Assembly: GCA_016744085.1 (NCBI GenBank)
Contig: JADGFE010000003.1
Span: forward strand, 1 to 48,745
Source: Kiritimatiellales bacterium
Lineage (GTDB): Bacteria > Verrucomicrobiota > Kiritimatiellia > Kiritimatiellales > Pontiellaceae
Direction of reading: 5' to 3'
DNA: 48,745 nt
The first letter of the stretch is position 1. Each line of letters opens with the position of its first letter. Positions 9,154 through 18,411 of this stretch are shown here, piece by piece. Below the pieces are notes generated by a model. That model did no database searches and was not told where the DNA came from. It saw nothing but the letters and a program-made list of their open reading frames with translations. Made by a program: the position numbers and the translations under genes.

Positions 9154-10455
9154 GTGAATCTTCCGAAAACCATTCGCGAGGCGATTGACCGCCATAGTCT
9201 GATCCCCGACAGCACCAACGTGGTTCTCGGGGTTTCCGGCGGGGCGGATTCCGTAGCCTTGCTTCACGCATTCCACAGTTTGAAAATTCCCTGCACCGTT
9301 GCGCACCTTAACCATGGACTGCGCGGTGCTGAGTCGGATGCTGACGAAGCCTTTGTTCGAAGCCTTGCCGATACTCTAGGTCTTCCGATCGTCGATAAAA
9401 CGGCTAATGTTCAGCAACTGGCTGGCTCAAGCGGTCAATCCATTGAAATGGCAGCTCGTCAGGCCCGCCATGATTTCTTTGCTGAATTCGAGAACTCCGT
9501 TATCGCCCTTGCCCACCATGCTGATGATCAAGCTGAAACCTTCATTCTGAAACTTGCCCGCGGTGCCGGAACAGAAGGTCTCGGCGGAATGAATTATGCA
9601 CAAGACTTAGGTTCTGTTCGGCTGATTCGGCCGATGCTGAATATTCCAAGGTCTTCCATTGTCGAGTGGCTGAAGGAAAACAACATTAGTTGGAGAGAAG
9701 ATGCCAGCAATTCTGATAAAGCCTTCCTGCGCAATCGGGTTCGGCACGCTGTCCTTCCGACGCTTGAAAAAGAGCTTAATCCAAATATGCGGAACACCAT
9801 TTTGCGGACTATGAATATTCTGCAAGAAGAGAATGAATGGATGGAATCCATGATTTCCGGTTCTGATATTCAAGATTTGCCCTCGCTACCCCTCGCCGCC
9901 CAAAGACGTATTTTACGGCGCTGGCTTTTTGAAAACGATGTCGATGCGGCGGATTTTAATACTGTAGATCAAATTTTATCTCTAATTTCAAATGGTTCAG
10001 GAAGTACTACCTTCGAGCTGAATGATCGGCAACGAGTCATTATTGAATACGGGATACCCCGAATCGGACACCTGAATAAGCCGGCCGAACAGCCCGGTTA
10101 TCATCTGGTTAGGGAGGAAGGAACTGGCTGGAGGCCCGATCATGGTAATGGAATCGGTATAGTACCGGCCGAAGCTTCGTTCGATGCAGCCGCAGTCGGT
10201 GAGTCCCCAATTGAAATCAAAACGTATGAACCGGGCGACCGAATGGTCCCTTTGGGCATGCAGGGAACGCGCAAACTTCAGGATATATTTACCGATCAAA
10301 AAATCCCCGCGGCCCAGCGAACACAGGTCCCTGTTGTGGTTTGCCGGGGGGAAATTATCTGGATTCCCGGCTATCGAACCGCTCGCGGCTGGGAAGTAAA
10401 AAATCCGGACGGAAAATCTATTCATGTTCGGATTGAACAAAACAGGACTAATTAA
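9154..10455 (+). CDS. tilS: tRNA(Ile)-lysidine synthase
   Basis: TilS uses ATP and lysine to convert C34 of the CAU anticodon of tRNA-Ile2 to lysidine, which is needed to read AUA codons. The 433-residue protein shows the PP-loop SGGADS (about 28-33), the AHLNHGLRGAESDADE and LAHHADDQAETF segments of the N-type ATP pyrophosphatase fold, an RNRVRHAVLP motif, and a C-terminal GDRMVPLGMQGTRKLQDIFTDQKIP domain typical of full-length TilS. The start is GTG at 9154, only 12 bases after the secA stop and with no clear Shine-Dalgarno sequence, so translational coupling to secA is likely. The tilS-ftsH order that follows is common in bacteria. Confidence 0.93.
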   Translation: MNLPKTIREAIDRHSLIPDSTNVVLGVSGGADSVALLHAFHSLKIPCTVAHLNHGLRGAESDADEAFVRSLADTLGLPIVDKTANVQQLAGSSGQSIEMAARQARHDFFAEFENSVIALAHHADDQAETFILKLARGAGTEGLGGMNYAQDLGSVRLIRPMLNIPRSSIVEWLKENNISWREDASNSDKAFLRNRVRHAVLPTLEKELNPNMRNTILRTMNILQEENEWMESMISGSDIQDLPSLPLAAQRRILRRWLFENDVDAADFNTVDQILSLISNGSGSTTFELNDRQRVIIEYGIPRIGHLNKPAEQPGYHLVREEGTGWRPDHGNGIGIVPAEASFDAAAVGESPIEIKTYEPGDRMVPLGMQGTRKLQDIFTDQKIPAAQRTQVPVVVCRGEIIWIPGYRTARGWEVKNPDGKSIHVRIEQNRTN

Positions 10456-10478
10456 CTCCAAGTTTGTGTGTGTACACG

Positions 10479-10507
10479 TTGCAATCGCTTTGGGGCGGTG
10501 GTAGTTT
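10479..10507 (+). promoter_or_regulatory. Candidate sigma70-type promoter of ftsH
   Basis: TTGCAA and TAGTTT are separated by exactly 17 bases in the 83-base gap before ftsH. A purine-rich AAAGGAAAG ribosome site follows before the ATG. Supported only by consensus match and position. Confidence 0.4.
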
Positions 10508-10538
10508 TTGCCCGGTTTTTTAAAGGAAAGAAGTAATT

Positions 10539-12521
10539 ATGGCAGATGAAAAGCAGAAAAAAAATTCGAAGTCAGATAAGCCCGGCAAGAAAGGTCCTCC
10601 TCCAATGCCTATGCGCGGACTGGCAATATCCATCTTAATGATGGCCGTGTTTCTCACGGTATTGCACTTATTTTCAAATTCTTCGAAAAATACGAACGAG
10701 ATCGAATACACCGACTTTGTCAATATGGTCAAAGCGGAGCGCATCTCTAAAGTCGACATTGCGCATGACGGAGCGGGCAATCATTTTGTTTCCGGCGAGT
10801 CAAAGGATATCAACGAATCCGGCACCACCCAGTTCCGCACCGAAATCATCCTGACGGAAAATCTGATGGATTTGTTCGAAGAAAATGGGGTTCAGGTTAA
10901 AATTAAGCGCCCTAAGACTATGCTGGTCTCCATTTTGGCCAATATTGTTCCCTTCATCCTCATCTTCGGCATCATTTACTTTGTCTTTATCCGGCAGATG
11001 AAAAATGCTGGCAAGGGAGCCATGAGCTTTGGGAAGAGCAAAGCCAAACTGATGACACAGGATAAAAACAAAATCACCTTCAAGAATGTCGCCGGCGTCA
11101 AAGAGGCCAAAGAAGAGCTGGAAGAAGTGGTTGAATTTCTTAAAAACCCAAAGAAATTCCAGAATTTGGGCGGCAAGATGCCTAAGGGTGTTCTGCTTTC
11201 CGGTTCACCCGGAACCGGTAAAACCCTGCTCGCTAAAGCGGTAGCCGGCGAAGCGGATGTCCCCTTCTTCACCATCAGCGGATCCGATTTTGTTGAAATG
11301 TTTGTGGGTATTGGTGCCTCTCGTGTTCGGGATATGTTTGAACAGGGCAAAAAAAATGCTCCCTGCATTATTTTCATCGACGAAATCGACGCCGTTGGCC
11401 GCAGCCGTTTCAGTGGTATCGGCGGCGGACATGATGAACGCGAGCAAACCCTCAACGCCCTCCTTGTTGAGATGGATGGATTTGACACGCAGGAAGGCAT
11501 TATTATTGTGGCCGCAACCAACCGCCCCGATGTACTGGACCCAGCACTGCTCCGTCCGGGACGTTTTGACCGCCAGGTCGTAGTCGATCTTCCAACACTG
11601 GAAGGCCGCGAAGAAATCCTGAATATTCATGTTCGTAATGTTCGCCTTTCGGATCAGGTTGATTTGAAAAGATCTGCACGGGGAACGCCCGGATTCTCAG
11701 GAGCTGATTTGGCCAATCTGGTTAATGAAGCGGCCCTATTGGCATCACGTCGCGGTGCGGATTTTGTGGAACAGCAGGATTTAGAAGAGGCTCGTGATAA
11801 AGTGATGTGGGGCCGCGAACGCCGCAGTCACGTGCTTGATCCAGAAGAAAAGAAACTTACGGCCTACCATGAAGCTGGCCATGCCGTTGCGATGTATCAT
11901 CAACCAGAGTGCGAGCCGATCCATAAGGTAACCATCATTCCTCGTGGTCGAGCTCTTGGCGCAACCATGCAGTTGCCGGAAAAAGATCGCTATACCCAAT
12001 CGCAGAAACGAATTGAAGCCGACCTCATTTCCTTCATGGGCGGCCGTGCCGCCGAAGAATTGATTTTCGACGATGTAACCACTGGCGCTCACAACGATAT
12101 CGAGCGCTCGACCATGGTTGCCCGCGCCATGGTTTGCGAATATGGCATGAGCAAGTTGCTTGGCCCTCAAAACCTGGGTAGCAACAGCCAGCCGGTATTC
12201 ATGGGCCAAGGCATGAGTGGCGGATCGGACTTCAGCGAAAATACAGCTCAATTGATCGATAAGGAAGTTCATCGTATTCTCACGGAAGCATATGACAAGT
12301 GCATGAAAATTCTGGTCGATAATAAGGATCAGCTCATAGCGCTTTCCGAAATTCTAATCGAACGGGAAGTCCTCGATTTCAAGGAAGTTGATTCCATTAT
12401 GAAAACGGGCAAACTTCCTGAGGTCATAGAGCCTGAAGTATCTGCTGAAAAGCCTGTAGAAACGGTCTCTAAAGAGGCTGTTGAAATCGACAAATCGGAT
12501 TCCGAATCAGAAACTCCATAG
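10539..12521 (+). CDS. ftsH: ATP-dependent zinc metalloprotease FtsH
   Basis: FtsH is a membrane-anchored AAA+ protease that removes misassembled membrane proteins and short-lived regulators. The 660-residue protein has a basic N-terminus, a first membrane segment (about 22-42), a periplasmic domain, a second membrane segment (about 125-150), the AAA module with Walker A GSPGTGKT (about 222-229), Walker [12 protein letters not shown], the second region of homology [20 protein letters not shown], and the zinc-protease motif HEAGH (about 444-448). The C-terminus is a short acidic tail. Length and layout are typical. Confidence 0.97.
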   Translation: MADEKQKKNSKSDKPGKKGPPPMPMRGLAISILMMAVFLTVLHLFSNSSKNTNEIEYTDFVNMVKAERISKVDIAHDGAGNHFVSGESKDINESGTTQFRTEIILTENLMDLFEENGVQVKIKRPKTMLVSILANIVPFILIFGIIYFVFIRQMKNAGKGAMSFGKSKAKLMTQDKNKITFKNVAGVKEAKEELEEVVEFLKNPKKFQNLGGKMPKGVLLSGSPGTGKTLLAKAVAGEADVPFFTISGSDFVEMFVGIGASRVRDMFEQGKKNAPCIIFIDEIDAVGRSRFSGIGGGHDEREQTLNALLVEMDGFDTQEGIIIVAATNRPDVLDPALLRPGRFDRQVVVDLPTLEGREEILNIHVRNVRLSDQVDLKRSARGTPGFSGADLANLVNEAALLASRRGADFVEQQDLEEARDKVMWGRERRSHVLDPEEKKLTAYHEAGHAVAMYHQPECEPIHKVTIIPRGRALGATMQLPEKDRYTQSQKRIEADLISFMGGRAAEELIFDDVTTGAHNDIERSTMVARAMVCEYGMSKLLGPQNLGSNSQPVFMGQGMSGGSDFSENTAQLIDKEVHRILTEAYDKCMKILVDNKDQLIALSEILIEREVLDFKEVDSIMKTGKLPEVIEPEVSAEKPVETVSKEAVEIDKSDSESETP

Positions 12522-12559
12522 GGTTTACTTTCTTAAATGAAGCTACTATTGTCTCAAAC

Positions 12560-12904
12560 ATGAAAACAATAAAAGCAATAGCATTCGGTGTGGCGATACT
12601 CCTGATTGCAGGCTGTGCAACCACGTTCAAGCCTTGGAAGTTAAGTGACGTCCAGGAAGGTATGGAAAGAGAACTGGTCGTTAAAGTTCTGGGCAACCCA
12701 GACTTTACTGTCGACAAAGACGGGGCTGAATATCTCTACTACACCTATCAGGAGGAAATGACTCCCGTAAGTGATGTCACGCTGGATACCCAAGAAGGTA
12801 TCGAGCGCCGGGTTGAGGAATTCGACCGCACGCTTAAAGATTATAAATACGAAGTGATGATCGTTGATGGCAAGGTTGTGAACTATAAGGAAATTCAGGA
12901 CTAA
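12560..12904 (+). CDS. Small BamE/SmpA-like lipoprotein
   Basis: The 114-residue product has a signal peptide ending in the lipobox LIAGC (Cys about residue 20), so it should be lipidated and membrane-anchored. The mature part (LSDVQEGMERELVVKVLGNPDFTVDKDGAEYLYYTY) resembles the BamE/OmlA fold, in which a Gly-Met-x-x-x-x-Val-x-x-x-x-Gly-x-Pro pattern precedes a Tyr-rich strand. A role in outer-membrane assembly is possible but not shown; many such lipoproteins have no assigned job. Its stop overlaps by three bases the stop of the convergent gene on the other strand. Confidence 0.7.
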   Translation: MKTIKAIAFGVAILLIAGCATTFKPWKLSDVQEGMERELVVKVLGNPDFTVDKDGAEYLYYTYQEEMTPVSDVTLDTQEGIERRVEEFDRTLKDYKYEVMIVDGKVVNYKEIQD

Positions 12905-13818
12905 CGCCTGTTTTTCCTCATTAGATCATCCAGATAAGCATCGTCCCCAGTTGGATCCCACGACTTATTGCGATCTTTCCAATCCTTATAGGCATCTGGC
13001 TTCGTATATTCGATCTTGGGAGTCTGAGGTCCTCCCTGCTGGGTCCGCTGATTCCGATCGGTTTGATAGGGGCTCTTATGCGGTACATACTGTTGCGACG
13101 AGCGGGAGCGGTCGGTGCCGGATTGTTCCCGTTGTGCAAACGGAGTTACCAGCAGACCGGAATCCGGAGAGGCACCATACCTGCTTCTTGCTCCATTGCC
13201 TAAGCCAGCAGGATTTCCTAACGTATTCTGACCTTGCTGAGTCCTATACTCGCTTTGACCAAAGATCCCCGTGCGCCCTTCACCCCGAGCGGGATTAGAA
13301 CCAAACAGCTTTTGATTTCGGGATTCATTTGCACGGTTCTGGTTTGCATAAGGATCGTATGCAGGCGCTTTACGGGACGGCTCACTCCTACGAGATTCTC
13401 CGAGACGGCCACCAAACATTGACCAGTAATCATTTTCAGCACTTGTTTCTGTGGACATGCCATAGGGATCTACTAGCTCGTTGGAAAAAGGGTCTGCGTC
13501 CAGCGCGGGATCAGCCAACAACCAGTTACCGGCGGGCTGTTGCATCGGCATGGGGCGTTGCGGAGGTAGAGCTGGCCGTGTACTTGCTTCCTGCCTATCA
13601 AATGCCGGAGCAATTTCTTTAAACTGCTCCGACCCGGTGACCCGCTCGTCCTCTTCCTCGCTTGTCGGAACCATCATATCGCTTCTCGCGAGCTTGGTAT
13701 TCTCCCGCAAATACTTTCGTGTAATACGCTGCTTTCGTTCTTCGAGCGTCTCTTCGCGGGCATTTCCAACAAGCGGAAGCATCGATGCAAGAATTAGAAT
13801 CTGGACGGCTTTATTCAT
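12901..13818 (-). CDS. Exported low-complexity protein of unknown function
   Basis: The 305-residue product starts with a short signal peptide (MNKAVQILILASMLPLVGNA). A basic helical stretch follows (EERKQRITRKYLRENTKLAR), then a long region rich in Pro, Gln, Ser, Arg and Asn with no obvious fold. It includes GQSEYRTQQGQNTLGNPAG and a C-terminal DDAYLDDLMRKNRR. I do not recognise a family. The composition suggests an intrinsically disordered periplasmic protein. It is convergent with the BamE-like lipoprotein gene. Confidence 0.6.
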   Translation of the reverse strand: MNKAVQILILASMLPLVGNAREETLEERKQRITRKYLRENTKLARSDMMVPTSEEEDERVTGSEQFKEIAPAFDRQEASTRPALPPQRPMPMQQPAGNWLLADPALDADPFSNELVDPYGMSTETSAENDYWSMFGGRLGESRRSEPSRKAPAYDPYANQNRANESRNQKLFGSNPARGEGRTGIFGQSEYRTQQGQNTLGNPAGLGNGARSRYGASPDSGLLVTPFAQREQSGTDRSRSSQQYVPHKSPYQTDRNQRTQQGGPQTPKIEYTKPDAYKDWKDRNKSWDPTGDDAYLDDLMRKNRR

Positions 13819-13902
13819 TAACCATAAGCTACGTCCGATGAATCAGGTGCGTCAACCCCCATGGCTGGCAAAATTGATATCGAAAATAAGCGAAGGATCC
13901 CC

Positions 13903-14715
13903 ATGAATCTAATTAATTTGCTAAGAAACAAGTGTGTTCAGGCCAATGCTGACTGCACCACCCGCGATGAGGTGCTGACAATAATTGCTGCGCTGGCAAA
14001 GAAATCACCCGTTTTGGATAACCTGCCGGAGGCAGACATTCTGAAAGCTCTGATGGATCGTGAGGATTTGAGCACCACTGGCTTTGGTAACGAAATTGCC
14101 ATTCCGCACTGCCGTATGGACGGGGTTGAAGATTTTGTGGTCGGCGCACTCTCCGTTCCTTCAGGAGCTGCATTCAATGCGATGGACGAAGCCCCGGTGA
14201 AATTGTTTATTTTCATCATTGCCCCGTCGAGCCACTCCAATATTCACATCAAGGTTCTCTCTGCGATTTCCCAGGTACTCAATGTTCCCGAGCATGTAGC
14301 CGAAATGCTGAAAGCACCAACGGCAGAAGTCCTCGCCGAAAACTTCCTCCGGCATGTCCGCGACGAAGCCGACCCGAAACAGCACGATAATAAAAACCTG
14401 TTTCGGGTACAGCTTCAGGACGAGGAACTTTTCCACGACGTGCTGAAGATCTTTTCCGGGTTCAATTCTTCCACCGTTATGGTTTCCGAAGCCGAACCCG
14501 CCGCCAACTATCTACAGAAAATGCCACTCTTCGCCGGCTTCTGGAGCGATAAGGAAGCCGAATTCTGCAAAGTTATTCTGGCGACGGTCGATAAACAGGA
14601 CACCAACGAAACCATTCGCCGCATTGAGCAGAAAGTAGGATCGCTCGACGACCGCAACGATATGATCCTGACCGTTCAGGAACTTTTCTACTGCGCCGGC
14701 AGCCTTAACATCTAA
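13903..14715 (+). CDS. PTS EIIA-domain protein (PtsN-like) with extra C-terminal domain
   Basis: The ORF track extends this frame to 13861, but the ATG at 13903 has the better ribosome site (AAGGA seven bases upstream) and matches the usual EIIA opening MNLINLLRNKCV; this gives 270 residues. The first 150 residues are a type-2 EIIA domain with the phospho-acceptor histidine in EIAIPHCRM (about His69). The remaining 120 residues (FRVQLQDEELFHDVLKIFSGFNSSTVMV onward) look like an alpha/beta sensory module, possibly P-II-like; that is a guess. No EI, HPr or sugar permease is nearby. The gene directly precedes a cation/proton antiporter, so it probably adjusts that transporter rather than carrying sugar. 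Confidence 0.8.
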   Translation: MNLINLLRNKCVQANADCTTRDEVLTIIAALAKKSPVLDNLPEADILKALMDREDLSTTGFGNEIAIPHCRMDGVEDFVVGALSVPSGAAFNAMDEAPVKLFIFIIAPSSHSNIHIKVLSAISQVLNVPEHVAEMLKAPTAEVLAENFLRHVRDEADPKQHDNKNLFRVQLQDEELFHDVLKIFSGFNSSTVMVSEAEPAANYLQKMPLFAGFWSDKEAEFCKVILATVDKQDTNETIRRIEQKVGSLDDRNDMILTVQELFYCAGSLNI

Positions 14716-14739
14716 CAACCCCACAAAGAACTACACCAC

Positions 14740-16035
14740 ATGTCTTCACCTGTACTAGAACACGCCGCCGAAACAGCCGCAACCCTGCCTCATCTATTCA
14801 CTCTGGTGGGCGCTATGCTCATTGTCTGTTTCTACGTAGGCAAACTAATCAAGAAAACCACTCTGCCCTCCCTTATCGGGTATATGCTGGTCGGAGCCTT
14901 GTTCGGCCCGTCCTTTAAGCAATTTGGAATGGAGCTGTTTACTGAACCGGTACTGAACAGCCTCTCCTTTGTGACGCAGGTAGCTCTCGGATTTGTCGCC
15001 TTCAGTATTGGGTCAGAACTCAGCATGAAGTCCCTCAAACGGCTGGGCTCCGGCATTGTGTGGATCATATTTGTCGAATCCTTTTCAGCCTTCTTTTTGG
15101 TAACCGGACTTGTTTATGCAGTAACCAAAGATTTACCGATGGCATTGATTTTCGGTTCGATGGCTCCGGCTAGTGCGCCGGCAGGAACCGTAGCCATTAT
15201 TCAGGAATACAAAGCAAGCGGCAGTCTCACACAGGCACTCTATGCCGTAGTCGGCTTCGACGACGGCCTGGCCATTATAATCTTTGGCTTCGCGGCGGCG
15301 ATATCCAAAAGCCTGCTACTGGCCGAAACGCCCGGTCATGTTTCCGAAGGTTTTTTCCATATGCTGAAAGCACCTACCGTGGAGGTTCTTCTCAGTATTG
15401 GGGTCGGTGTCGTGCTCGGATTCGTACTCTCCCAACTAGTGCGCTTTATCAAAAACTCGCGCGACATGCTGATTGTCGTTTTCGGTATTGTCACGCTGGG
15501 GACCGGCCTCTCCATGATGTGGCATCTTTCGTTGATCCTGACCAATATGGTCATCGGCTTCTTCCTGATCAACACACGGCGCGAAGCGCTGGTGCATAAA
15601 GTGGCCGCTCCTCTGCTTGAAATCATGCCACTTACCTTTGTCCTCTTCTTCTGCCTGGCCGGGGTCCACCTTCAGCTAGCCGCCCTCCCAAGCCTCGGCA
15701 TTATCGGTATTGTATATATCCTCGGACGCTCCGGCGGGCTGATCGGCGGCGCACGTCTCGGGGCCACCTTTGGACATGTTGAAAATAAGATTAAAAAATA
15801 TGTCGGACTCGGAATTCTTTCTCAGGCCGGAGTAGCCATTGGTCTGGCGCTGATTGTCAGCGCTGAATTTGCAGGACTGGGAGCCGTCACAGACGGCGTA
15901 TCCCATGGTAGCGTTATTGGCACCAAGGTAATTACTACCATCACCGCCACCTGCATTGTTTTTGAAATTATCGGCCCGATCCTCGCAAAATATGCGTTGG
16001 GCAAGGCCGGCGAACTGAACAAAGCAACGAGGTAA
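14740..16035 (+). CDS. CPA2-family cation/proton antiporter
   Basis: The 431-residue integral membrane protein has about 12 hydrophobic segments and the conserved CPA2 features LIGYMLVGALFGP, VTQVALGFVAFSIGSELS, and a GFDDGLAIIIFGFA segment where the acidic pair of the ion-binding site is expected. It lacks the TrkA-N/C regulatory domains found on Kef systems, which fits with regulation by the EIIA protein encoded 24 bases upstream. The exchanged ion (Na+ or K+ for H+) cannot be read from sequence. A damaged VOC gene starts four bases after its stop. Confidence 0.88.
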   Translation: MSSPVLEHAAETAATLPHLFTLVGAMLIVCFYVGKLIKKTTLPSLIGYMLVGALFGPSFKQFGMELFTEPVLNSLSFVTQVALGFVAFSIGSELSMKSLKRLGSGIVWIIFVESFSAFFLVTGLVYAVTKDLPMALIFGSMAPASAPAGTVAIIQEYKASGSLTQALYAVVGFDDGLAIIIFGFAAAISKSLLLAETPGHVSEGFFHMLKAPTVEVLLSIGVGVVLGFVLSQLVRFIKNSRDMLIVVFGIVTLGTGLSMMWHLSLILTNMVIGFFLINTRREALVHKVAAPLLEIMPLTFVLFFCLAGVHLQLAALPSLGIIGIVYILGRSGGLIGGARLGATFGHVENKIKKYVGLGILSQAGVAIGLALIVSAEFAGLGAVTDGVSHGSVIGTKVITTITATCIVFEIIGPILAKYALGKAGELNKATR

Positions 16036-16038
16036 TCT

Positions 16039-16429
16039 ATGAAACCGATTAAGACGCTGGGCGTCGACCATCTAGGCCTGTCTGTTCAAAGCCTTGAAAC
16101 CACTCTGGAATTTTTACCGAAACGCTGGGTTTTGAAAAAGTCGGTGAGGTTCCGGGCTATCCGGCCGTCTTTGTATCAGATGGAACGGTCATAATTACAC
16201 TCTGGCAGGTTACCGCAACTAACTTTGATCGACATGGGAACGTGGGCCTTCACCACCTTGCCCTGCGCGTCAGTTCAATGGATGAACTTGAGGAGGTTTT
16301 CCAAAAATTGGAAAATACTGACGGCGTCGAAATAGAATGCGCACCGATTCCCCTTGGATCGGGAATGGTGCGCATCTGATGTGTATTGAACCCGGAGGAG
16401 GTATCCGGGTTGAGATTATCTGCCGTTAA
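16039..16429 (+). pseudogene. VOC-family (glyoxalase/epimerase-like) gene broken by two frameshifts
   Basis: From the ATG at 16039 the frame reads GVDHLGLSVQSLETTLEF, a vicinal-oxygen-chelate opening, then stops early. Shifting one base at the T-run 16111-16115 restores FTETLGFEKVGEVPGYPAVFV through to LHHLALRVSSMDELEEVF and GSGMVRI. A second one-base loss near 16373 again shifts the frame; repairing it gives HLMCIEPGGGIRVEIICR and a stop at 16427-16429. Both lesions look like single-base deletions. The product would be about 129 residues, a methylmalonyl-CoA-epimerase or glyoxalase relative of unknown substrate. Sequencing error is a real alternative. Confidence 0.75.
16299..16313. repeat. 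TTCCAA-N3-TTGGAA palindrome in the VOC gene
   Basis: Exact copy with spacer AAA. The flanking bases extend the arms to eight (TTTTCCAA-AAA-TTGGAAAA). It reads Phe-Gln-Lys-Leu-Glu in the restored frame. Confidence 0.7.
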
Positions 16430-16435
16430 AAAAGA

Positions 16436-16870
16436 CTACGTCAATTTCACGTTAATCGATGTGGCATTCAGCAGGTTTTCAGAAACTGGGCAGCGGCGAT
16501 CCACTTCGTGAATGAAGGTTTCTTTTTCTTCATCACTTAGAGTGGCATCCACATCCACGGAAACCGTAATGCCTTCAAAACCGGTACGACCATCAATTGG
16601 TTTGCCGAGCAATCCGTCAACATCCAGATCACCTTCTACCTTAATGCTCATGCCGCGCAGCGCAATACGTTGTTGCATCGCAACAATGCGCCCAATGGTT
16701 CCGATGCATCCGGCCAACGAAACCAGCACCAGCTCCAGCGGCGTAACTCCCGTATCCGTTCCGCCCGCATTCGACGGCTGATCAATCACCACCTTATGCC
16801 CGCGCACATCAGATTCGATCACAAATTTGTCATTCAACTTTGATTCAATACTAACCGTCTTTTTTGCCAT
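16436..16870 (-). CDS. OsmC/Ohr-family protein
   Basis: The 144-residue protein has the two conserved cysteines of the OsmC/Ohr family, one in VLVSLAGCIG (about Cys55) and one in DRRCPVSENL (about Cys127), and the family's length. Members reduce organic or fatty-acid hydroperoxides with these thiols; which subgroup this is, OsmC proper or a YhfA-like relative, I cannot tell. A good ribosome site (AAAGGAGCG) precedes the ATG. It is a single gene on the minus strand whose 3' end converges on the VOC pseudogene. Confidence 0.85.
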   Translation of the reverse strand: MAKKTVSIESKLNDKFVIESDVRGHKVVIDQPSNAGGTDTGVTPLELVLVSLAGCIGTIGRIVAMQQRIALRGMSIKVEGDLDVDGLLGKPIDGRTGFEGITVSVDVDATLSDEEKETFIHEVDRRCPVSENLLNATSINVKLT

Positions 16871-16962
16871 CTCGCGCTCCTTTTAAATTATGTGAATATG
16901 CTAACAAAATAGCCGAATATCCCAGAGTTGGAAATACGGCAGTTTTGCGGCCTCCCACCGAT

Positions 16963-18273
16963 CTATTTTTTAAAGGGATATCTGATTGCCGTACCCATGC
17001 CTGGCGTATCGAATAACTTAATGCCTTTGGGAAAACCAAACTCTTCCCCTTCATGCAGGGAGCCGACCTCGGCTTCATTGTCCGTAATCACTGTATGGAT
17101 ATAGAACTTTTTTTTCTGAACGTGGATGAACTTAAACTGATTAAAACTTCCGTGCGACATCGTCCAGTCGCGCAAGGCATCTGCGGGCCGGGGCGAAGCC
17201 CCCCAGGAACCCTCGCCGATATACATGGTTCCCCTTTTATCATCCCGCCGAAAGCCATCCTCACCATCAATAGCAGGCACGAGGGGATAGGTAATTTTGT
17301 GCATATGAGCATCGCCGTCGAACGAAAGATTCAAATGATATTTTTCGAATAGAGGAGCCCAATCCTCATACGCCCGTTTCGAAGGATTCTTCCTTTTGGT
17401 ATGCGGGCGCATCGGCCGGTGATACATGGCGACGCGGTATTGAAACAATTTGCTACCTTCCAGCGTCTCCTCAAGCCACGCCTTTTGCGCGTCCCACTTT
17501 TCACCCATATTCTCAATTTTTTTGCTCATCTGCCCTGAGCTCAGCTCCGAGTTCAGCACAAAAACACGCATAAAATCTCCGCATAAATCGATCGTGTAAT
17601 ACACACTTTCGGGCGTACCAAAGAGCGATTTAAGGTCCTCCAGTCCATTGGGATTTTCATGATTCCCATGCACAGGAATGAGGGGATACATCCGTCCATC
17701 CGTCGAGCAGGTATCCTCATTCCAATCGTTGAACCAATCGACCCATCGTTCGGCCTTATCGGAATTCGAGGTGAAATCACCCACGAACAAAACAAACAAC
17801 GGGCGCAGTTTGGCCACCATGCGGTTCGACATTCTTCCGTAGTCATACGCCGTTTTTTTTGCCGGATTTCCGCCGTTTTTATTCCTGCTCTTGGTATCTC
17901 CGCCCGCAATAAATGTAAAATCAGCATATTTATCGGACGCCGTCTTGAAGTAATATCGTCGACTAACCGAGTCGCCGTCCGCGATCAAAAAATAATAGGC
18001 CGTATCGGGCTTCAGTTTTGTTAGATGGGCAAAATGGGTACTGATCCCAAGATGACTATTTTTACGCGTCGTACTTTGAATGTTCCCATACGACATGGCT
18101 TCTCTTCCATAATCAACCACATCATAATAAACAACCGCCTCATCGCTCAACTGCCTCCAGGCCACGGTCATGGTTGTGGCGGGATCATCGTTCCAGATTA
18201 AACGATGCATATCGGTTTCAGCGAAGGCAGTCGTTACACAACTTGCCAGTAGAATACTTCGTATTAGTTTCAT
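16963..18273 (-). CDS. Exported purple-acid-phosphatase-like metallophosphoesterase
   Basis: The 436-residue protein has a signal peptide (MKLIRSILLASCVTTAFAE). A fibronectin-like N-terminal domain of purple acid phosphatases follows (MTVAWRQLSDEAVVYYDVVDYG, HFAHLTKLKPDTAYYFLI). Then comes a calcineurin-like phosphoesterase domain with the metal-binding blocks AGGDTKSR, LFVGDFTSN, PVHGNHENPNG, MYHRPMRPH and a final DGDAHMH. In the last block the usual GHxH reads DAHMH, so the first glycine is not conserved though both histidines are. The substrate is unknown; phosphate scavenging in the periplasm is plausible. It stands alone, with its own AGGAG ribosome site. Confidence 0.85.
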   Translation of the reverse strand: MKLIRSILLASCVTTAFAETDMHRLIWNDDPATTMTVAWRQLSDEAVVYYDVVDYGREAMSYGNIQSTTRKNSHLGISTHFAHLTKLKPDTAYYFLIADGDSVSRRYYFKTASDKYADFTFIAGGDTKSRNKNGGNPAKKTAYDYGRMSNRMVAKLRPLFVLFVGDFTSNSDKAERWVDWFNDWNEDTCSTDGRMYPLIPVHGNHENPNGLEDLKSLFGTPESVYYTIDLCGDFMRVFVLNSELSSGQMSKKIENMGEKWDAQKAWLEETLEGSKLFQYRVAMYHRPMRPHTKRKNPSKRAYEDWAPLFEKYHLNLSFDGDAHMHKITYPLVPAIDGEDGFRRDDKRGTMYIGEGSWGASPRPADALRDWTMSHGSFNQFKFIHVQKKKFYIHTVITDNEAEVGSLHEGEEFGFPKGIKLFDTPGMGTAIRYPFKK

Positions 18274-18411
18274 ATTTTTCAGCTCCTCTTAAAGTGTCCA
18301 AGCCCTGCGACATTTATCGTTTATTTTAGGTATTATTTTTCATTTCTTCAGCATCTCATATTAACTTAATTCTGGAGCAGATTGTAAATTAAAATGCCCA
18401 ACTTTTCTGCA

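Noticed and set aside
11590-11606. CTTCCAACACTGGAAGG in ftsH as another dispersed palindrome
   Set aside because: Its arms are similar but the spacing is two bases, so it does not match the N3 consensus.
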